A DNA stretch of 64,000 nt. It comes from Hyphomicrobiales bacterium. Lineage in GTDB: Bacteria > Pseudomonadota > Alphaproteobacteria > Rhizobiales > Rhizobiaceae. The number at the start of each line of letters is the position of its first letter. Within the stretch, counting starts at the first letter, position 1. The stretch is taken from contig UBZP01000017.1 of assembly GCA_900469965.1 (NCBI GenBank), forward strand, positions 462,564 through 526,563, in the 5' to 3' direction. The translations under genes and the position numbers were made by a program. The notes below the pieces were generated by a model. The model saw nothing but the letters and a program-made list of their open reading frames with translations, did no database searches and had not been told where the DNA came from. Shown here piece by piece: positions 7,935 through 17,189 of this stretch.

Positions 7935-9161
7935 ATGACCTTCGTCTACAGGGAAAACGTCCAGGGCGCCCGGCCGGATCTGTTGCAAAAATACGCCCCG
8001 GTGTTTCGCCGGATCGCCGAGGGTGCGCTCGAGCGCGAGCGCCAGCGGGTGCTGCCGCACGAGGAGATCAAATGGTTGAAGGAGGCGGGCTTTGCCGCCG
8101 TCCGTGTTCCCCGCGAACAGGGCGGCGACGGAGGATCGCTGGTCGACCTGACGGCGCTTTTGATCGCGCTCGGCGAGGCCGATTCCAACATCCCGCAGGC
8201 GCTGCGCGGCCATATCGTCTTTTCCGAGGACCGGATCTTCGCCGATCCCAGCCCGGAGCGGGACGTCTGGCTGAGGCGTTTCGTAGCCGGCGAGATTGCC
8301 GGCAACGCCTGGACCGAGATCGGCAATGTCGGCCTCTGGCAGACAGCAACCAGCGTGAAGATCGTGGACGGCATCTTCCGCCTCGACGGCCGCAAGTTCT
8401 ACACGACCGGCAGCATCTTCGCCGACTGGATCGATGTGCTGGCGCGTCGCGAGGACGGCGTCGACGTGCTGGCGCTGGTCCGCGCCAGTTCCGAGGGTAT
8501 CACCGTCAGCGACGACTGGGACGGCTTCGGCCAGAAGACGACGGGCAGCGGCGAAGCGGTCTTCCGGTCGGTCGCGGTCGATCCGGACAACATCCTTCCG
8601 TTCGAGGCGCGCGTTCCTTACCAGCATGCGCTCTACCAGCTCGTGCTCCTGGCTGCGCTCGCCGGCATCGGGCGCGCGATCGTGCGCGACACCGCCGAGC
8701 AGGTGCGCAACCGGACGCGCGTCTACAGCACCGGCACCGGCCCGACCGATCGCCAGGACCCGCAGATCCAGCAGGTGGTGGGCCAGCTTGCCGGCTTCTC
8801 CTATGCGACCGAGGCGGCCACCTTGCGCGCCGCTGCCGCCATCCAGCGCGCCTTCGAGGCGAAGACGGCCGGCCCGGACGCCGTCAAGGCCGCGACCGAG
8901 GCGGCCCATGTCGAGGTCTATTCGGCGCAGATCGTCGTGACCGAGCTCACCCAGCGCGCCGGAAGCCTGCTCTTCAACGCGCTGAGTGCCTCGGCTGCCC
9001 GCGACAGCCACGCGCTCGACCGCCATTGGCGCAATGCCCGCACGATCTCCTCGCACAATCCGGTCATCAACAAGGAACGGGTGATCGGCGACTGGCATGT
9101 CAACGGGGTGGTCCCGCCGATCAACTGGTCGATCGGTGTGCCCACGCCGCCGGCGGCATAG
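7935..9161 (+). CDS. SfnB/DszC-like acyl-CoA dehydrogenase-fold flavoprotein (copy 2)
   Basis: Reduced-flavin-using oxidoreductase of the SfnB/DszC/sulfur-acquisition branch of the acyl-CoA dehydrogenase fold, 408 aa. The ATG at 7935 is preceded by AAGGAG; an ATG at 7905 overlapping the upstream stop lacks an RBS. Visible family segments are AAVRVPREQGGDGGS near residue 60, WTEIGNVG in the flavin-binding middle domain, LDGRKFYTTGSIFADWIDV, SDDWDGFGQKTTGSG, and the C-terminal LDRHWRNARTISSHNPVINK. It ends the DmoA-like/ABC operon, so it likely acts on the same imported sulfur compound or its product. Confidence 0.85.
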   Translation: MTFVYRENVQGARPDLLQKYAPVFRRIAEGALERERQRVLPHEEIKWLKEAGFAAVRVPREQGGDGGSLVDLTALLIALGEADSNIPQALRGHIVFSEDRIFADPSPERDVWLRRFVAGEIAGNAWTEIGNVGLWQTATSVKIVDGIFRLDGRKFYTTGSIFADWIDVLARREDGVDVLALVRASSEGITVSDDWDGFGQKTTGSGEAVFRSVAVDPDNILPFEARVPYQHALYQLVLLAALAGIGRAIVRDTAEQVRNRTRVYSTGTGPTDRQDPQIQQVVGQLAGFSYATEAATLRAAAAIQRAFEAKTAGPDAVKAATEAAHVEVYSAQIVVTELTQRAGSLLFNALSASAARDSHALDRHWRNARTISSHNPVINKERVIGDWHVNGVVPPINWSIGVPTPPAA

Positions 9162-9382
9162 GCGGGCGGCAACCTCCGACGCGGCTGGTCGGCGGTGAGC
9201 GACGGCAGCGCCCGATCGGTGGCGCGGATGCCGGCGCAACGGCGTGGTGCGCGCAGGGCCCGGCTGGGGGCAGCGTTAGGAGAAAAAACTCATCCGTGCG
9301 CGAAGCTTGGAATTTGCGTTCTCGCAGTCCGCTAAATTCTATAGATTATATATTTTAACAGAATTTCTCACGAGGGGACGTC
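9162..9382. promoter_or_regulatory. Upstream region of ssuACB
   Basis: The last 70 bases are strongly AT-rich and contain AAATTCTATAG at 9334-9344, identical in 11 bases to a site upstream of ssuD (13326-13336). AAATTCT (9334-9340) and AGAATTT (9360-9366) form an inverted repeat with a 19-base spacer. A RBS GAGGGG precedes the ssuA start. The site is a candidate operator for a CysB/Ssu-type activator. Confidence 0.5.
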
Positions 9383-10333
9383 ATGAAAATTTCGCGCCGC
9401 ATATTCTCGACCGCACTCGCAGCCTCGCTCGCCATGCCGCTTCTGGTCGAAACCGGATGGGCGTCCGACAAGGTCGTCCGCATCGGTTACCAGAAATACG
9501 GAACGCTCGTTCTGCTCAAGGGGAAGGGGCTATTGGAAGAAAAGCTGGCGAAGATCGGCTACACGGTGACATGGACCGAGTTTCCCGCGGGCCCGCAGCT
9601 GCTCGAGGCGCTGAATGTCGGCGCGGTCGATTTCGGCACCACCGGTGAGACGCCGCCGATCTTCGCACAGGCCGCCGGCGCGCCGCTCATCTATGTCGCG
9701 CACGAACCGCCGGCCGCCCGCGGCGAGGCGATCCTCGTGCCGAAGGACAGCCCCATCAAGACGGTGGCCGACCTCAAGGGCAAGACGGTTGCGCTGAACA
9801 AGGGATCGAACGTGCACTTCCTGCTGGTGAAGGCGCTGGAAGAGGCCGGCCTCAAATACACCGACATCAAGACGACTTTCCTGCCGCCGGCCGACGGCCG
9901 CGCCGCCTTCGAGCAGGGGGCGGTGGACGCCTGGGTCATCTGGGATCCCTTCCAGGCCGCCGCCGAGGTGGCGATCGAGGCCCGTGAACTGCGAAACGGC
10001 GAAGGCATCGTGCCGAACCACCAGTTCTATCTCGGCGCCAGGCCCTTCGTGGAGGGCAATCCCGAGGCGGTGGACGTGGTGATCGAAGCCGTCGCGGCGA
10101 TCGACGAGTGGGCGAAGGCCAATACGGCTGCCGCCGCCGCCGAGCTCGCGCCGTCCGTCGGCATTCCCGAGGACGTGCTTGCCGTCGCGCTGGAACGTCA
10201 GTCCTACGGCATCAAGGCCATCGACGAGAGCGTGATCAAACAGCAGCAATCGATCGCCGACACCTTCTTCGACCTCGGCCTGATTCCCAACCGGATCTCG
10301 ATTGCGGATGTCGTGCGCAAGGGTGGCGCCTGA
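9383..10333 (+). CDS. ssuA: Aliphatic sulfonate ABC transporter substrate-binding protein
   Basis: Periplasmic binding protein of the SsuA/TauA family, 316 aa. The signal peptide MKISRRIFSTALAASLAMP ends near GWAS and contains SRRIF, which could permit Tat export, though a Sec route is equally possible. Mature features typical of SsuA are VRIGYQKYGTLVLLKGKG, the NVGAVDFGTTGETPPIFAQA segment and DAWVIWDPFQAAAE. It overlaps the permease gene by one base (TGATG) and heads the ssuACB operon. The ligand is predicted to be an alkanesulfonate. Confidence 0.92.
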   Translation: MKISRRIFSTALAASLAMPLLVETGWASDKVVRIGYQKYGTLVLLKGKGLLEEKLAKIGYTVTWTEFPAGPQLLEALNVGAVDFGTTGETPPIFAQAAGAPLIYVAHEPPAARGEAILVPKDSPIKTVADLKGKTVALNKGSNVHFLLVKALEEAGLKYTDIKTTFLPPADGRAAFEQGAVDAWVIWDPFQAAAEVAIEARELRNGEGIVPNHQFYLGARPFVEGNPEAVDVVIEAVAAIDEWAKANTAAAAAELAPSVGIPEDVLAVALERQSYGIKAIDESVIKQQQSIADTFFDLGLIPNRISIADVVRKGGA

Positions 10334-11169
10334 TGGCCGAGACGTCGGTGGCCGGCTACGCTGCCGGCGACATTCGCAGCCCCGTCCTGAAGGGCCTGGG
10401 GAGGGCGCTTGCGCCCTGGGCCCTTCCCATCGTGCTGCTGATCGCATGGGAGATCGCGGCCCGCACCGGTCTCGTCACGGCGCGCCTCATGCCGGCGCCA
10501 ACGACGATCGCCGCGGCGTTCTGGAGGTCGCTCCTGGACGGCTCGCTGCTCTTCCACACGCTCGCCTCCACCCAGCGCGCCCTGATCGGGCTCGTCATCG
10601 GCGGCGGCCTCGGTTTTGTGGCGGGGGTCGTCAACGGCCTGTGGAAGCCCGCCGAGACGCTGTTCGACAGCACGCTCCAGATGGTGCGCAACATCCCGCC
10701 CCTGGCGCTCATTCCGCTGGTGATCCTCTGGTTCGGCATCGACGAGACGGCCAAGATCTTCCTCGTCTCCATCGGCGTTTTCTTCCCGATCTACATCAAC
10801 ACCTTCTACGGCGTGCGCACCATCGATCCGCAGCTCGTCGAGATGGCCTCCGTCTACGGACTTGACCGCAAGGCCCTGATCCAGCGCATCATTCTGCCCG
10901 GCGCGCTGCCGTCCATTCTCGTCGGCCTGCGCTACGCCCTCGGCTTCATGTGGCTGACGCTGATCGTCGCCGAGACGATCTCGGCAACGAACGGCATCGG
11001 CTACATGACCATGAACGCGCGCGAGTTCCTGCAGACCGACGTCGTGCTCCTGGGCATCATCGTCTATGCGCTTCTCGGCAAGCTCGCGGACGTCGCGACC
11101 CGCGCCATCGAGAAGCGCGTGCTCCTCTGGCACCCGGCCTATCAGGTCAAGCAGGGGGACCGGCAATGA
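10333..11169 (+). CDS. ssuC: Aliphatic sulfonate ABC transporter permease
   Basis: Inner-membrane permease, 278 aa, of the SsuC/TauC/NrtB family. About six membrane segments are seen, and the EAA loop SVYGLDRKALIQRIILPGALPSILVGLR sits near residue 180. The start ATG overlaps the ssuA stop and its stop overlaps the ssuB ATG (ATGA), so the three genes are translationally coupled. Confidence 0.93.
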   Translation: MAETSVAGYAAGDIRSPVLKGLGRALAPWALPIVLLIAWEIAARTGLVTARLMPAPTTIAAAFWRSLLDGSLLFHTLASTQRALIGLVIGGGLGFVAGVVNGLWKPAETLFDSTLQMVRNIPPLALIPLVILWFGIDETAKIFLVSIGVFFPIYINTFYGVRTIDPQLVEMASVYGLDRKALIQRIILPGALPSILVGLRYALGFMWLTLIVAETISATNGIGYMTMNAREFLQTDVVLLGIIVYALLGKLADVATRAIEKRVLLWHPAYQVKQGDRQ

Positions 11170-11909
11170 GCGCGGCCGATTTGCATGAGCCTGAAAGCGC
11201 AGGCGGCCTGCCGATCGCCCTGACCCGGGTCGAAAAATCCTTCGGCAGGCTCAGTGTGCTCGGCAATCTCAACCTGGAGATTCCCGCCGGCCAGTTTCTG
11301 GCGGTTGTCGGGCGGTCGGGAGGCGGCAAGTCGACGCTGATGCGCCTTGTCGCGGGCCTCGACACGGCGAGCAGCGGCGGCGTCAGCATCGGTGGGCGCA
11401 AGGTCGAGCGGCTCCATCCCGCAGTGCGCCTGCTGTTTCAGGAGGCACGTCTCGTGCCCTGGCAGCGCGTCGGCGAGAATGTCGGCATCGCCCGCGGCGT
11501 CGACTGGCAGGCTCGGGCACGGCGCGTCCTTGCCGATGTCGGGCTGGAGGGGCGCGAGAACGACTGGCCCACCGTGCTCTCCGGCGGCCAGCGGCAACGC
11601 GTGGCGCTGGCCCGGGCGTTGGTCAGCGCGCCGCAGATCCTGCTGCTCGACGAGCCCTTCGGCGCCCTGGATGCGCTGACCCGCATCGAAATGCACCGCC
11701 TGCTGGAGCAGATCTGGTCCGACAGGGGGTTTACGACGGTGCTGATCACCCACGACGTCGCCGAGGCCGTCGCGCTGGCCGATCGGGTCATCGTGCTGAA
11801 GGAGGGCGGCATCGCGCTCGATATCGACATCGATCTCGAGCGCCCCCGGCAGGAGCTTGCCGATCCGCGGGCCGTCGATCTCCAGCGGCAGATCCTCGAA
11901 GCGGTTTGA
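11166..11909 (+). CDS. ssuB: Aliphatic sulfonate ABC transporter ATP-binding protein
   Basis: ATPase of the sulfonate importer, 247 aa. Walker A GRSGGGKST, Q-loop FQEARLVPW, signature LSGGQRQRVALARAL, Walker B ILLLDEPFGALD and H-loop LITHDVAEAVAL are all intact. It overlaps ssuC by four bases. A bidirectional hairpin follows at 12033-12058, where transcription meets the convergent ssuD. Confidence 0.94.
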   Translation: MSAADLHEPESAGGLPIALTRVEKSFGRLSVLGNLNLEIPAGQFLAVVGRSGGGKSTLMRLVAGLDTASSGGVSIGGRKVERLHPAVRLLFQEARLVPWQRVGENVGIARGVDWQARARRVLADVGLEGRENDWPTVLSGGQRQRVALARALVSAPQILLLDEPFGALDALTRIEMHRLLEQIWSDRGFTTVLITHDVAEAVALADRVIVLKEGGIALDIDIDLERPRQELADPRAVDLQRQILEAV

Positions 11910-12032
11910 TCCCGCCCGGTTCGGGCGTGACGTCGTCCCGCCGAAAGCGAACAACCTTCTGGTCGAAAGCGCGACGCGGCCGCGATTGGCCGGACCCTGG
12001 GACTGTCTGGCCGGCATGATTGGAAACGAAAA

Positions 12033-12058
12033 AACCGTTCGGGTTGCCCCGAACGGTT
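12033..12058. terminator. Intrinsic terminator between convergent ssuB and ssuD
   Basis: Perfect 11-bp arms AACCGTTCGGG (12033-12043) and CCCGAACGGTT (12048-12058) with a 4-base loop. On the minus strand the arms are followed by a run of six T, so it is a good terminator for ssuD; the plus strand lacks a full T tract but the hairpin may also slow ssuACB readthrough. Confidence 0.85.
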
Positions 12059-12081
12059 GCTGCGCGTCTGCGGGTCGACGA

Positions 12082-13251
12082 CTACGACGCCGAGGTGAGC
12101 TTGACGTTGCCGCCATGGCCGCCGCCGCCGAAGACGTGGCGGGCGCCGAAGGAGGAGCGGAGCTGCCCGTGCGGGCCGGGCAGGCCGAGCTCGGGGAAGA
12201 GCAGTTCGGAGACCCGATAGGCCTCTTCGAGATGCGGGTAGCCCGAGGCGATGACCGTATCGATGCCGAGCGCCTGGTACTCGCGCAGGCGGGCGGCGAC
12301 GGTCTTCGGCGAGCCGACCAATGCGGTGCCTGCGCCCGAACGCACGAGGCCGATGCCGGCCCAGAGGTTGGGCGAGACTTCCAGCTTGTCGCGACGGCCG
12401 TTGTGCAGCGCGATCATGCGCGCCTGGCCGACGGAATCGGAGTTCTTGGTCAGCACTTCCTGTGCCGCGGCGATGGCCTCGTCGGAGAGCTTCGAGATCA
12501 GCCGGTCGGCCGCCTCCCAGGCTTCGTCGTCCGTCTCGCGCACGATGAAGTGCAGGCGGATGCCGAAGGAGGCCTCGCGGCCATGGGCGGCGGCGGCCTT
12601 GCGGGCGTGGGCGATCTTTTCGGCCACCTGCGCTGGCGGTTCGCCCCAGGTCAGGTACTTGTCGACGAGGCCGCCTGCGAAATCGATCGCGGCATCGGAG
12701 GAGCCGCCGAAATAGATCGGCGGGCGCGGCTGCTGCACTGGCGGCAGGCCGAGCTTGGCGTCGATCGCCTTGATATACTTGCCGTCGAGCGTGGAATGGC
12801 CGGTCTCGATCAGCTCGTTGAAGACCTGGAAGAATTCGGCGGCGTGGTCGTAGCGCTCGTCATGCGGCAGGAAGATGCCGTCGCCGGCCAGTTCCTGCGC
12901 GCTGCCGCCGACCACGATGTTGAGAAGAAGCCGGCCGTTCGAGACGCGGTCGAGCGTCGATGCGAGGCGGGCGTAGTAGGCGGGGGTCGCGGTGCCGGGG
13001 CGGATCGCCACCAGGAACTTCAGCCGCTCGGTGCGGGCGGCGAGGTCGGCGGCCAGCACGAAGGATTCCTCGCAGGCCGCGCCGACCGGGATCAGCACGC
13101 CCGAATAGCCGAGACGGTCCGCGGCGACGGCGATCTCGCGGAAGTAGCCGGGATCGGCCGGCCGGGCGAGCTCGTCCGAACCGAGATAGGATCCATCGCC
13201 GGAACTGGGGATGAACCAGAGGAAATCGAGAGGCTGGTCGGTTTTGGTCAT
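12082..13251 (-). CDS. ssuD: FMNH2-dependent alkanesulfonate monooxygenase
   Basis: Releases sulfite from C1-C10 alkanesulfonates using FMNH2 and O2; 389 aa, close to the usual SsuD length. [17 protein letters not shown] at the N-terminus, [26 protein letters not shown], the [11 protein letters not shown] segment and [11 protein letters not shown] are SsuD hallmarks; the C-terminal VFGGGG matches too. Instead of lying in the ssuACB operon it is convergent with it. Its flavin reductase is not adjacent (no ssuE); the HpaC-like reductase at 20101-20661 is the nearest candidate partner. The promoter side holds an ATTCTATA motif. Confidence 0.93.
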   Translation of the reverse strand: MTKTDQPLDFLWFIPSSGDGSYLGSDELARPADPGYFREIAVAADRLGYSGVLIPVGAACEESFVLAADLAARTERLKFLVAIRPGTATPAYYARLASTLDRVSNGRLLLNIVVGGSAQELAGDGIFLPHDERYDHAAEFFQVFNELIETGHSTLDGKYIKAIDAKLGLPPVQQPRPPIYFGGSSDAAIDFAGGLVDKYLTWGEPPAQVAEKIAHARKAAAAHGREASFGIRLHFIVRETDDEAWEAADRLISKLSDEAIAAAQEVLTKNSDSVGQARMIALHNGRRDKLEVSPNLWAGIGLVRSGAGTALVGSPKTVAARLREYQALGIDTVIASGYPHLEEAYRVSELLFPELGLPGPHGQLRSSFGARHVFGGGGHGGNVKLTSAS

Positions 13252-13414
13252 GAAATATCATCCTGCATAGGCGGGCTGTCGATCAGGGGGCAGGCTGCCG
13301 CCTGCCCGGTCGAGCACAGAATAATAAATTCTATAGTTTGAGTAAGGAATTATATTTCTTCCTGGGCGGGCTCCTGGGATTTTTCGTCGCGGCAGGCCCT
13401 GAACGGGGCCGGGG
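13252..13414. promoter_or_regulatory. ssuD upstream region with shared AT-rich motif
   Basis: AT-rich block 13320-13360 contains AAATTCTATAG at 13326-13336, the same 11-mer as upstream of ssuA. The gap also carries the 3' flank of the amino-acid-type permease gene, which runs in the same direction. Confidence 0.5.
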
Positions 13415-14470
13415 CTATGGGCGCCTTGCGCCCGCCGCGAGCTTGTTCTCCAGCCAGCGGCTGTAACGCGACGCGCCGAAGCAGATGACGAAATAGACGA
13501 CGGCGACGACGAGATAGGCCTCGTTGTAGAAGCCGAGCCATTGCGGATCGGCGGCGGACGCGCGGGCGGCGTTCAAGAGGTCGAAAATGCCGATGACGGC
13601 GAGCAGGGAGGTGGCGAGCAGGAAGCCGATGGCAAGGTTCACCATGCCGGGAATGACGATGCGCAACGCCTGCGGCAGGATGACGAGCCGCTGCGTGCGC
13701 CAGTAGCCGAGCCCCAGCGCCGTCGCCGCCTCATGTTGGCCGGAGGGGATGGCCTGCAGGCCGGCGCGGATGACCTCGGCGATGTAGGCGGCCCAGAACA
13801 GCGTGATCATGACGATGGCGCGCAGCATCTTGTCGAGGGAGAGCGCGTCCGGCAGGGCCATCGGCAGGATGAGCATGGCGACATAGAGGATGGCGACCAT
13901 CGGCGTGCCGCGCATCAGCTCGATGTAGAGCACCGAGAAGGTTCTGAGACCCCCGAGCGTCGAGCGGCGGGCAAGCGCCAGAAGCACGGCGATCGGCGTT
14001 GCCGCCGCAAAGCAGACGGCCCAGACGAAGAGCGTGACCGGCAGGCCGCCCCACTGGTTCGAGGCAACGGGTGTCGACGTGAAGGCGCCTTGCATCAGAA
14101 GCCAGCAGGCAAGGATGGTCAGCGGCCAGGCGATGAGCAGCGTGCGGCCCCACAGGCGCGGCAGGGCACTCGCGGTCAGGATCGCCGCCAGGAGCAGGAT
14201 GACGAGCGACGGCCGCCATTGCAGGGCCGGCGGGTAGAAGGCGAAGAGGATGAAGCGCAGCTTGGCCGTCACGAAGGCCCAGCAGGCACCGTCGCGTGTA
14301 CAGGACGCGGCATTTCCCGAGAAGGTGGCATCGAGCACCGCCCAGCGGAACAGCGGCGGCAGGGTCTGTGAGAGCAGCAGCAGCGTCGCGATGGTGACCA
14401 GCGTGTTGGCGCGCGTGCCGAAGAGGCCGGTGCGCAGCGTCGTGAGCAGACGGGGGGAGGCGGCGGTCAT
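13415..14470 (-). CDS. Polar amino acid-type ABC transporter permease (AapM-like)
   Basis: Inner-membrane permease, 351 aa, of the HisM/GlnP/AapM family. The N-terminal part has several hydrophobic segments; the conserved C-terminal transport domain includes RGTPMVAILYVAMLILP, the EVIRAGLQAIPSGQHEAATALG EAA loop and RLVILPQALRIVIPGM. The start overlaps the AapQ-like gene by four bases. No ATPase gene is present in this operon, so an ATPase encoded elsewhere must serve it. Confidence 0.9.
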   Translation of the reverse strand: MTAASPRLLTTLRTGLFGTRANTLVTIATLLLLSQTLPPLFRWAVLDATFSGNAASCTRDGACWAFVTAKLRFILFAFYPPALQWRPSLVILLLAAILTASALPRLWGRTLLIAWPLTILACWLLMQGAFTSTPVASNQWGGLPVTLFVWAVCFAAATPIAVLLALARRSTLGGLRTFSVLYIELMRGTPMVAILYVAMLILPMALPDALSLDKMLRAIVMITLFWAAYIAEVIRAGLQAIPSGQHEAATALGLGYWRTQRLVILPQALRIVIPGMVNLAIGFLLATSLLAVIGIFDLLNAARASAADPQWLGFYNEAYLVVAVVYFVICFGASRYSRWLENKLAAGARRP

Positions 14471-15666
14471 CGGGTGGAGCCCCGCAGTGCGACGCGGTTG
14501 TTGTAGAGGTTCATCAGGGCGGAGAGCGCGAGATTTATCGCGAGGAACGTGCCGATCAGGATGATCAGCGCCTCCATCGACTGGCCGGTCGTGTTGGCGG
14601 TGGTGTTGACGATGCTGACGAGGTCGGGGAAGCCGATGGCCACGGCAAGGCTCGAATCCTTGGTGAGATCGAGATAGCTCGAGGTCGTCAGCGGCGTGAT
14701 GACGCGCAGAGCCTGCGGCAGCACGACGAGGCGGATGATCTGCCCGTCATGCAGGCCGAGCGCGCGGGCGGCTTCCCACTGGCCGGTGCCGACCGACTGG
14801 ATGCCGGCGCGCACGATTTCGGCAATCAGCGCGGAGAACTTGACGACCAGACCGGTGAGGAGGGCTGCGAATTCCGGCGACAGATTGAGGCCGCCGCGGA
14901 TGTTGAAGCCGGCAAGGGCCGGCACCTGTACGACCGGCCGGCCGCCGGAGAGCGCAAGCACGAGCAGGACCGCGATGACCGCGGTCGCGGCGGCGGCGGC
15001 GGCGGAGCGGCGCGAAAGCCGGCCGGAAAGACGGAGCAGCAGCCAAAACACCCCGCCGAAAGCGCCGGCCAGCGCCAGGGCGGGGAGGAGGCCGAAGGGG
15101 CTACCCTCCAGCGACAGGGAGGGAATGGAGACGCCGCGATTGGTCAGGAACACGGCGCCGAAGAGGGCGGGTGCCTGGCGCGGGGCGGGCAGGGCCTTTG
15201 TCAGCGCCATCCAGAAGAACAATTGCAGGAGCAGCGGCGTGTTGCGGGTGATCTCGATGAACCAGCGCACGAGCCCGGAGAGCAGGAGATTGCGCGACAG
15301 GCCGGCGACGCCGATGACGATGCCGAGCACGGTGGCGAGCAGGCAGCCGAGCAGCGAGACCTTCAGCGTGTTGAGCAGGCCGGCGGCGATGGCCCGCAGG
15401 TAAGTATCGCCCGCGCGAAAGGGGATGGCGCTTTCGCCGATCTCGAAATTGGCGGAGCTGGAGAGGAAGCCGAAGCCGGGCAGGATGCCGACGCGCGCCA
15501 TGGTCTCCAGCACGTTGGAGACGAACAGCCAGCCCAGAAGCGCCAGCACGCCCAGGAAGGCGAGCTGGCCGAGTGGCCAGCCGCCCCACCAGGCGCGGAT
15601 CCTGCCGAAGCGGCCGGGGCTCTTGAGTCCCGGCGCGGCGGTGCGGAACACGCGTCTGTCGGACAT
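14467..15666 (-). CDS. Polar amino acid-type ABC transporter permease (AapQ-like)
   Basis: Inner-membrane permease, 399 aa from the ATG at 15666, which overlaps the upstream stop by one base; a longer ORF reaches 15708 but runs into the binding-protein gene. The central insert between membrane segments and the EIVRAGIQSVGTGQWEAARALG loop are typical of the large AapQ subunit of rhizobial general amino acid transporters. It forms an operon with the binding protein and AapM-like permease. Confidence 0.9.
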   Translation of the reverse strand: MSDRRVFRTAAPGLKSPGRFGRIRAWWGGWPLGQLAFLGVLALLGWLFVSNVLETMARVGILPGFGFLSSSANFEIGESAIPFRAGDTYLRAIAAGLLNTLKVSLLGCLLATVLGIVIGVAGLSRNLLLSGLVRWFIEITRNTPLLLQLFFWMALTKALPAPRQAPALFGAVFLTNRGVSIPSLSLEGSPFGLLPALALAGAFGGVFWLLLRLSGRLSRRSAAAAAATAVIAVLLVLALSGGRPVVQVPALAGFNIRGGLNLSPEFAALLTGLVVKFSALIAEIVRAGIQSVGTGQWEAARALGLHDGQIIRLVVLPQALRVITPLTTSSYLDLTKDSSLAVAIGFPDLVSIVNTTANTTGQSMEALIILIGTFLAINLALSALMNLYNNRVALRGSTR

Positions 15667-16697
15667 CAGCGGAACGGCGGCGAATAGAGCAGGCCGCCAT
15701 CGGTCCACAGGCTGTTGTAGCCGCGTTCCCAGCCGAGCGGCTTGAGGTTGCGGTCATAGATTTCGCCGTAATTGCCGACGGTCTTGATGATGTTATAGGC
15801 CCATTTCGGATCGAGGCCGAGGTCCTTGGCAAAGGACGGATCGACGCCGAGGAAGCGCTGGATCGCCGGATCCTCCGATTCCAGGAACTCGTCGACATTG
15901 GCCGAGGTGATGCCCCATTCCTCGGCCTGGAGGGTGGCGTTCACCGTCCAGTTGACGAGCTCCAGCCAGCGGTCGTCGCCGCCGGCAACCGCCGGTGCGA
16001 GCGGTTCCTTGGAGAGGCGCTCGGGCAGAAGCACGTAGTCGTCCGGGTTCTTCAGCTGCGTGCGCTTACCGACGAGGTCGGAGGAATCCTGCGTGATCGC
16101 GTCGACTCGGCCCGATTCCAGCGCATCGATGAACTGGCCGGTGTCCTCGATGGTGACGGGCGTGAAGGTCTTGCCCGTCTTGCGGAAGAAGTCGGCGACG
16201 TTGAGTTCGCCGGTCGTGCCGCTCTGCGCGCCGATCGTGGCGCCATCGAGATCGGCGGCCTTGGTCACGCCGAGGTCCTTGCGCACCAGAATGCCCTGGC
16301 CGTCATAGAAGACCGTCGGGCCGAAGTGGAAGCCGAGCTTGAAGGCGCGGGTGGTGGTGACCGTCACGCCCGACAGCAGGATGTCGAACTCGCCGCTCTG
16401 GAGGGCGGGAAGGCGCTGCTGCGGCGAGGACGAGGTGAACTCGACCTTGTCGGGCGTGCCGAAGACGGTGATGGACAGCGCGCGGCCGAAATCGATGAAG
16501 AAGCCCTGCCACTGGCCGTTGCTGTCGGGCGCGAAGAAGCCGGGCGTCGTGCCGACGCCGACCTTGATCGCACCGCGCTGATTGATCTTGTCGAGCGTTG
16601 GGCCGGCATGGGCGAGGCCGGACAGCATCGTGGTTGCCAGGAAGGCGGCGGCAGCGGTCGACTGGATCACCCGCCGGATGGTCTTGTGCGCTATCAT
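15666..16697 (-). CDS. Polar amino acid-type ABC transporter substrate-binding protein (AapJ-like)
   Basis: Periplasmic binding protein, 343 aa, with signal peptide MIAHKTIRRVIQSTAAAAF ending near GLAHA. The mature part follows the AapJ pattern: TLDKINQRGAIKVGVG, SGEFDILLSGVTVTTTR, ATIGAQSGTTGELN and the C-terminal YGEIYDRNLKPLG. Rhizobial AapJ takes up many L-amino acids. The position between ssuD and another SfnB gene suggests this copy handles a sulfur-containing amino acid or related compound; that is inference. Confidence 0.88.
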   Translation of the reverse strand: MIAHKTIRRVIQSTAAAAFLATTMLSGLAHAGPTLDKINQRGAIKVGVGTTPGFFAPDSNGQWQGFFIDFGRALSITVFGTPDKVEFTSSSPQQRLPALQSGEFDILLSGVTVTTTRAFKLGFHFGPTVFYDGQGILVRKDLGVTKAADLDGATIGAQSGTTGELNVADFFRKTGKTFTPVTIEDTGQFIDALESGRVDAITQDSSDLVGKRTQLKNPDDYVLLPERLSKEPLAPAVAGGDDRWLELVNWTVNATLQAEEWGITSANVDEFLESEDPAIQRFLGVDPSFAKDLGLDPKWAYNIIKTVGNYGEIYDRNLKPLGWERGYNSLWTDGGLLYSPPFR

Positions 16698-17189
16698 ATT
16701 GAAATGTCCCCATTTTCAAAAAGAACCGAGCTTCCGCCGCATGGAGGTTCCGCCAAGCGAGAGAAGATATATCCATAATATCTATAAAAAGAGTATGATT
16801 AAGAAATGTGCATCCCAAATTGTTGGACGATAGAGGAAATTACTTCCGTGGGCTTGAGGATGAGGCGCTGAACCTGATCTCCGCCCAGAACGAGGCGCGT
16901 TCGCGATCGTCGCGGGCGGCATTGGCTGGCGGGATGTCTGCGGCGTGTCTCCGTCCTTGATGGGGACATCCTTGAGCGAGGAGAAGCCTGTGGCTACGGC
17001 TGGGTGGCAGGCGTTCGGGGAGGCGCTGCGTTCGGCCTCGTTGCGCGAACGGCGTTGAAAGAGGAAACGGCATTCCAATTTAAACAACATAAAAACCATA
17101 TATTTTCTGTATTTTCTACGCGGAACACCTACGCTCGCCGCCAGTTCCAACCGTGACCGATCGGTCGCGACAGCGACGAGTAGAAGAGC
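16698..17189. promoter_or_regulatory. 492-bp divergent gap between AapJ-like and SfnB copy 3
   Basis: Both ends are AT-rich and the centre is GC-rich. TCTATAAAAA at 16781-16790 is identical to 1304-1313 in the DMS-monooxygenase-like promoter. Another AT-rich block (17080-17125) lies in front of SfnB copy 3. The GC-rich centre (about 16860-17070) shows open frames on the minus strand but no recognisable protein; I see no gene there. Promoters for both directions are expected here. Confidence 0.45.
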
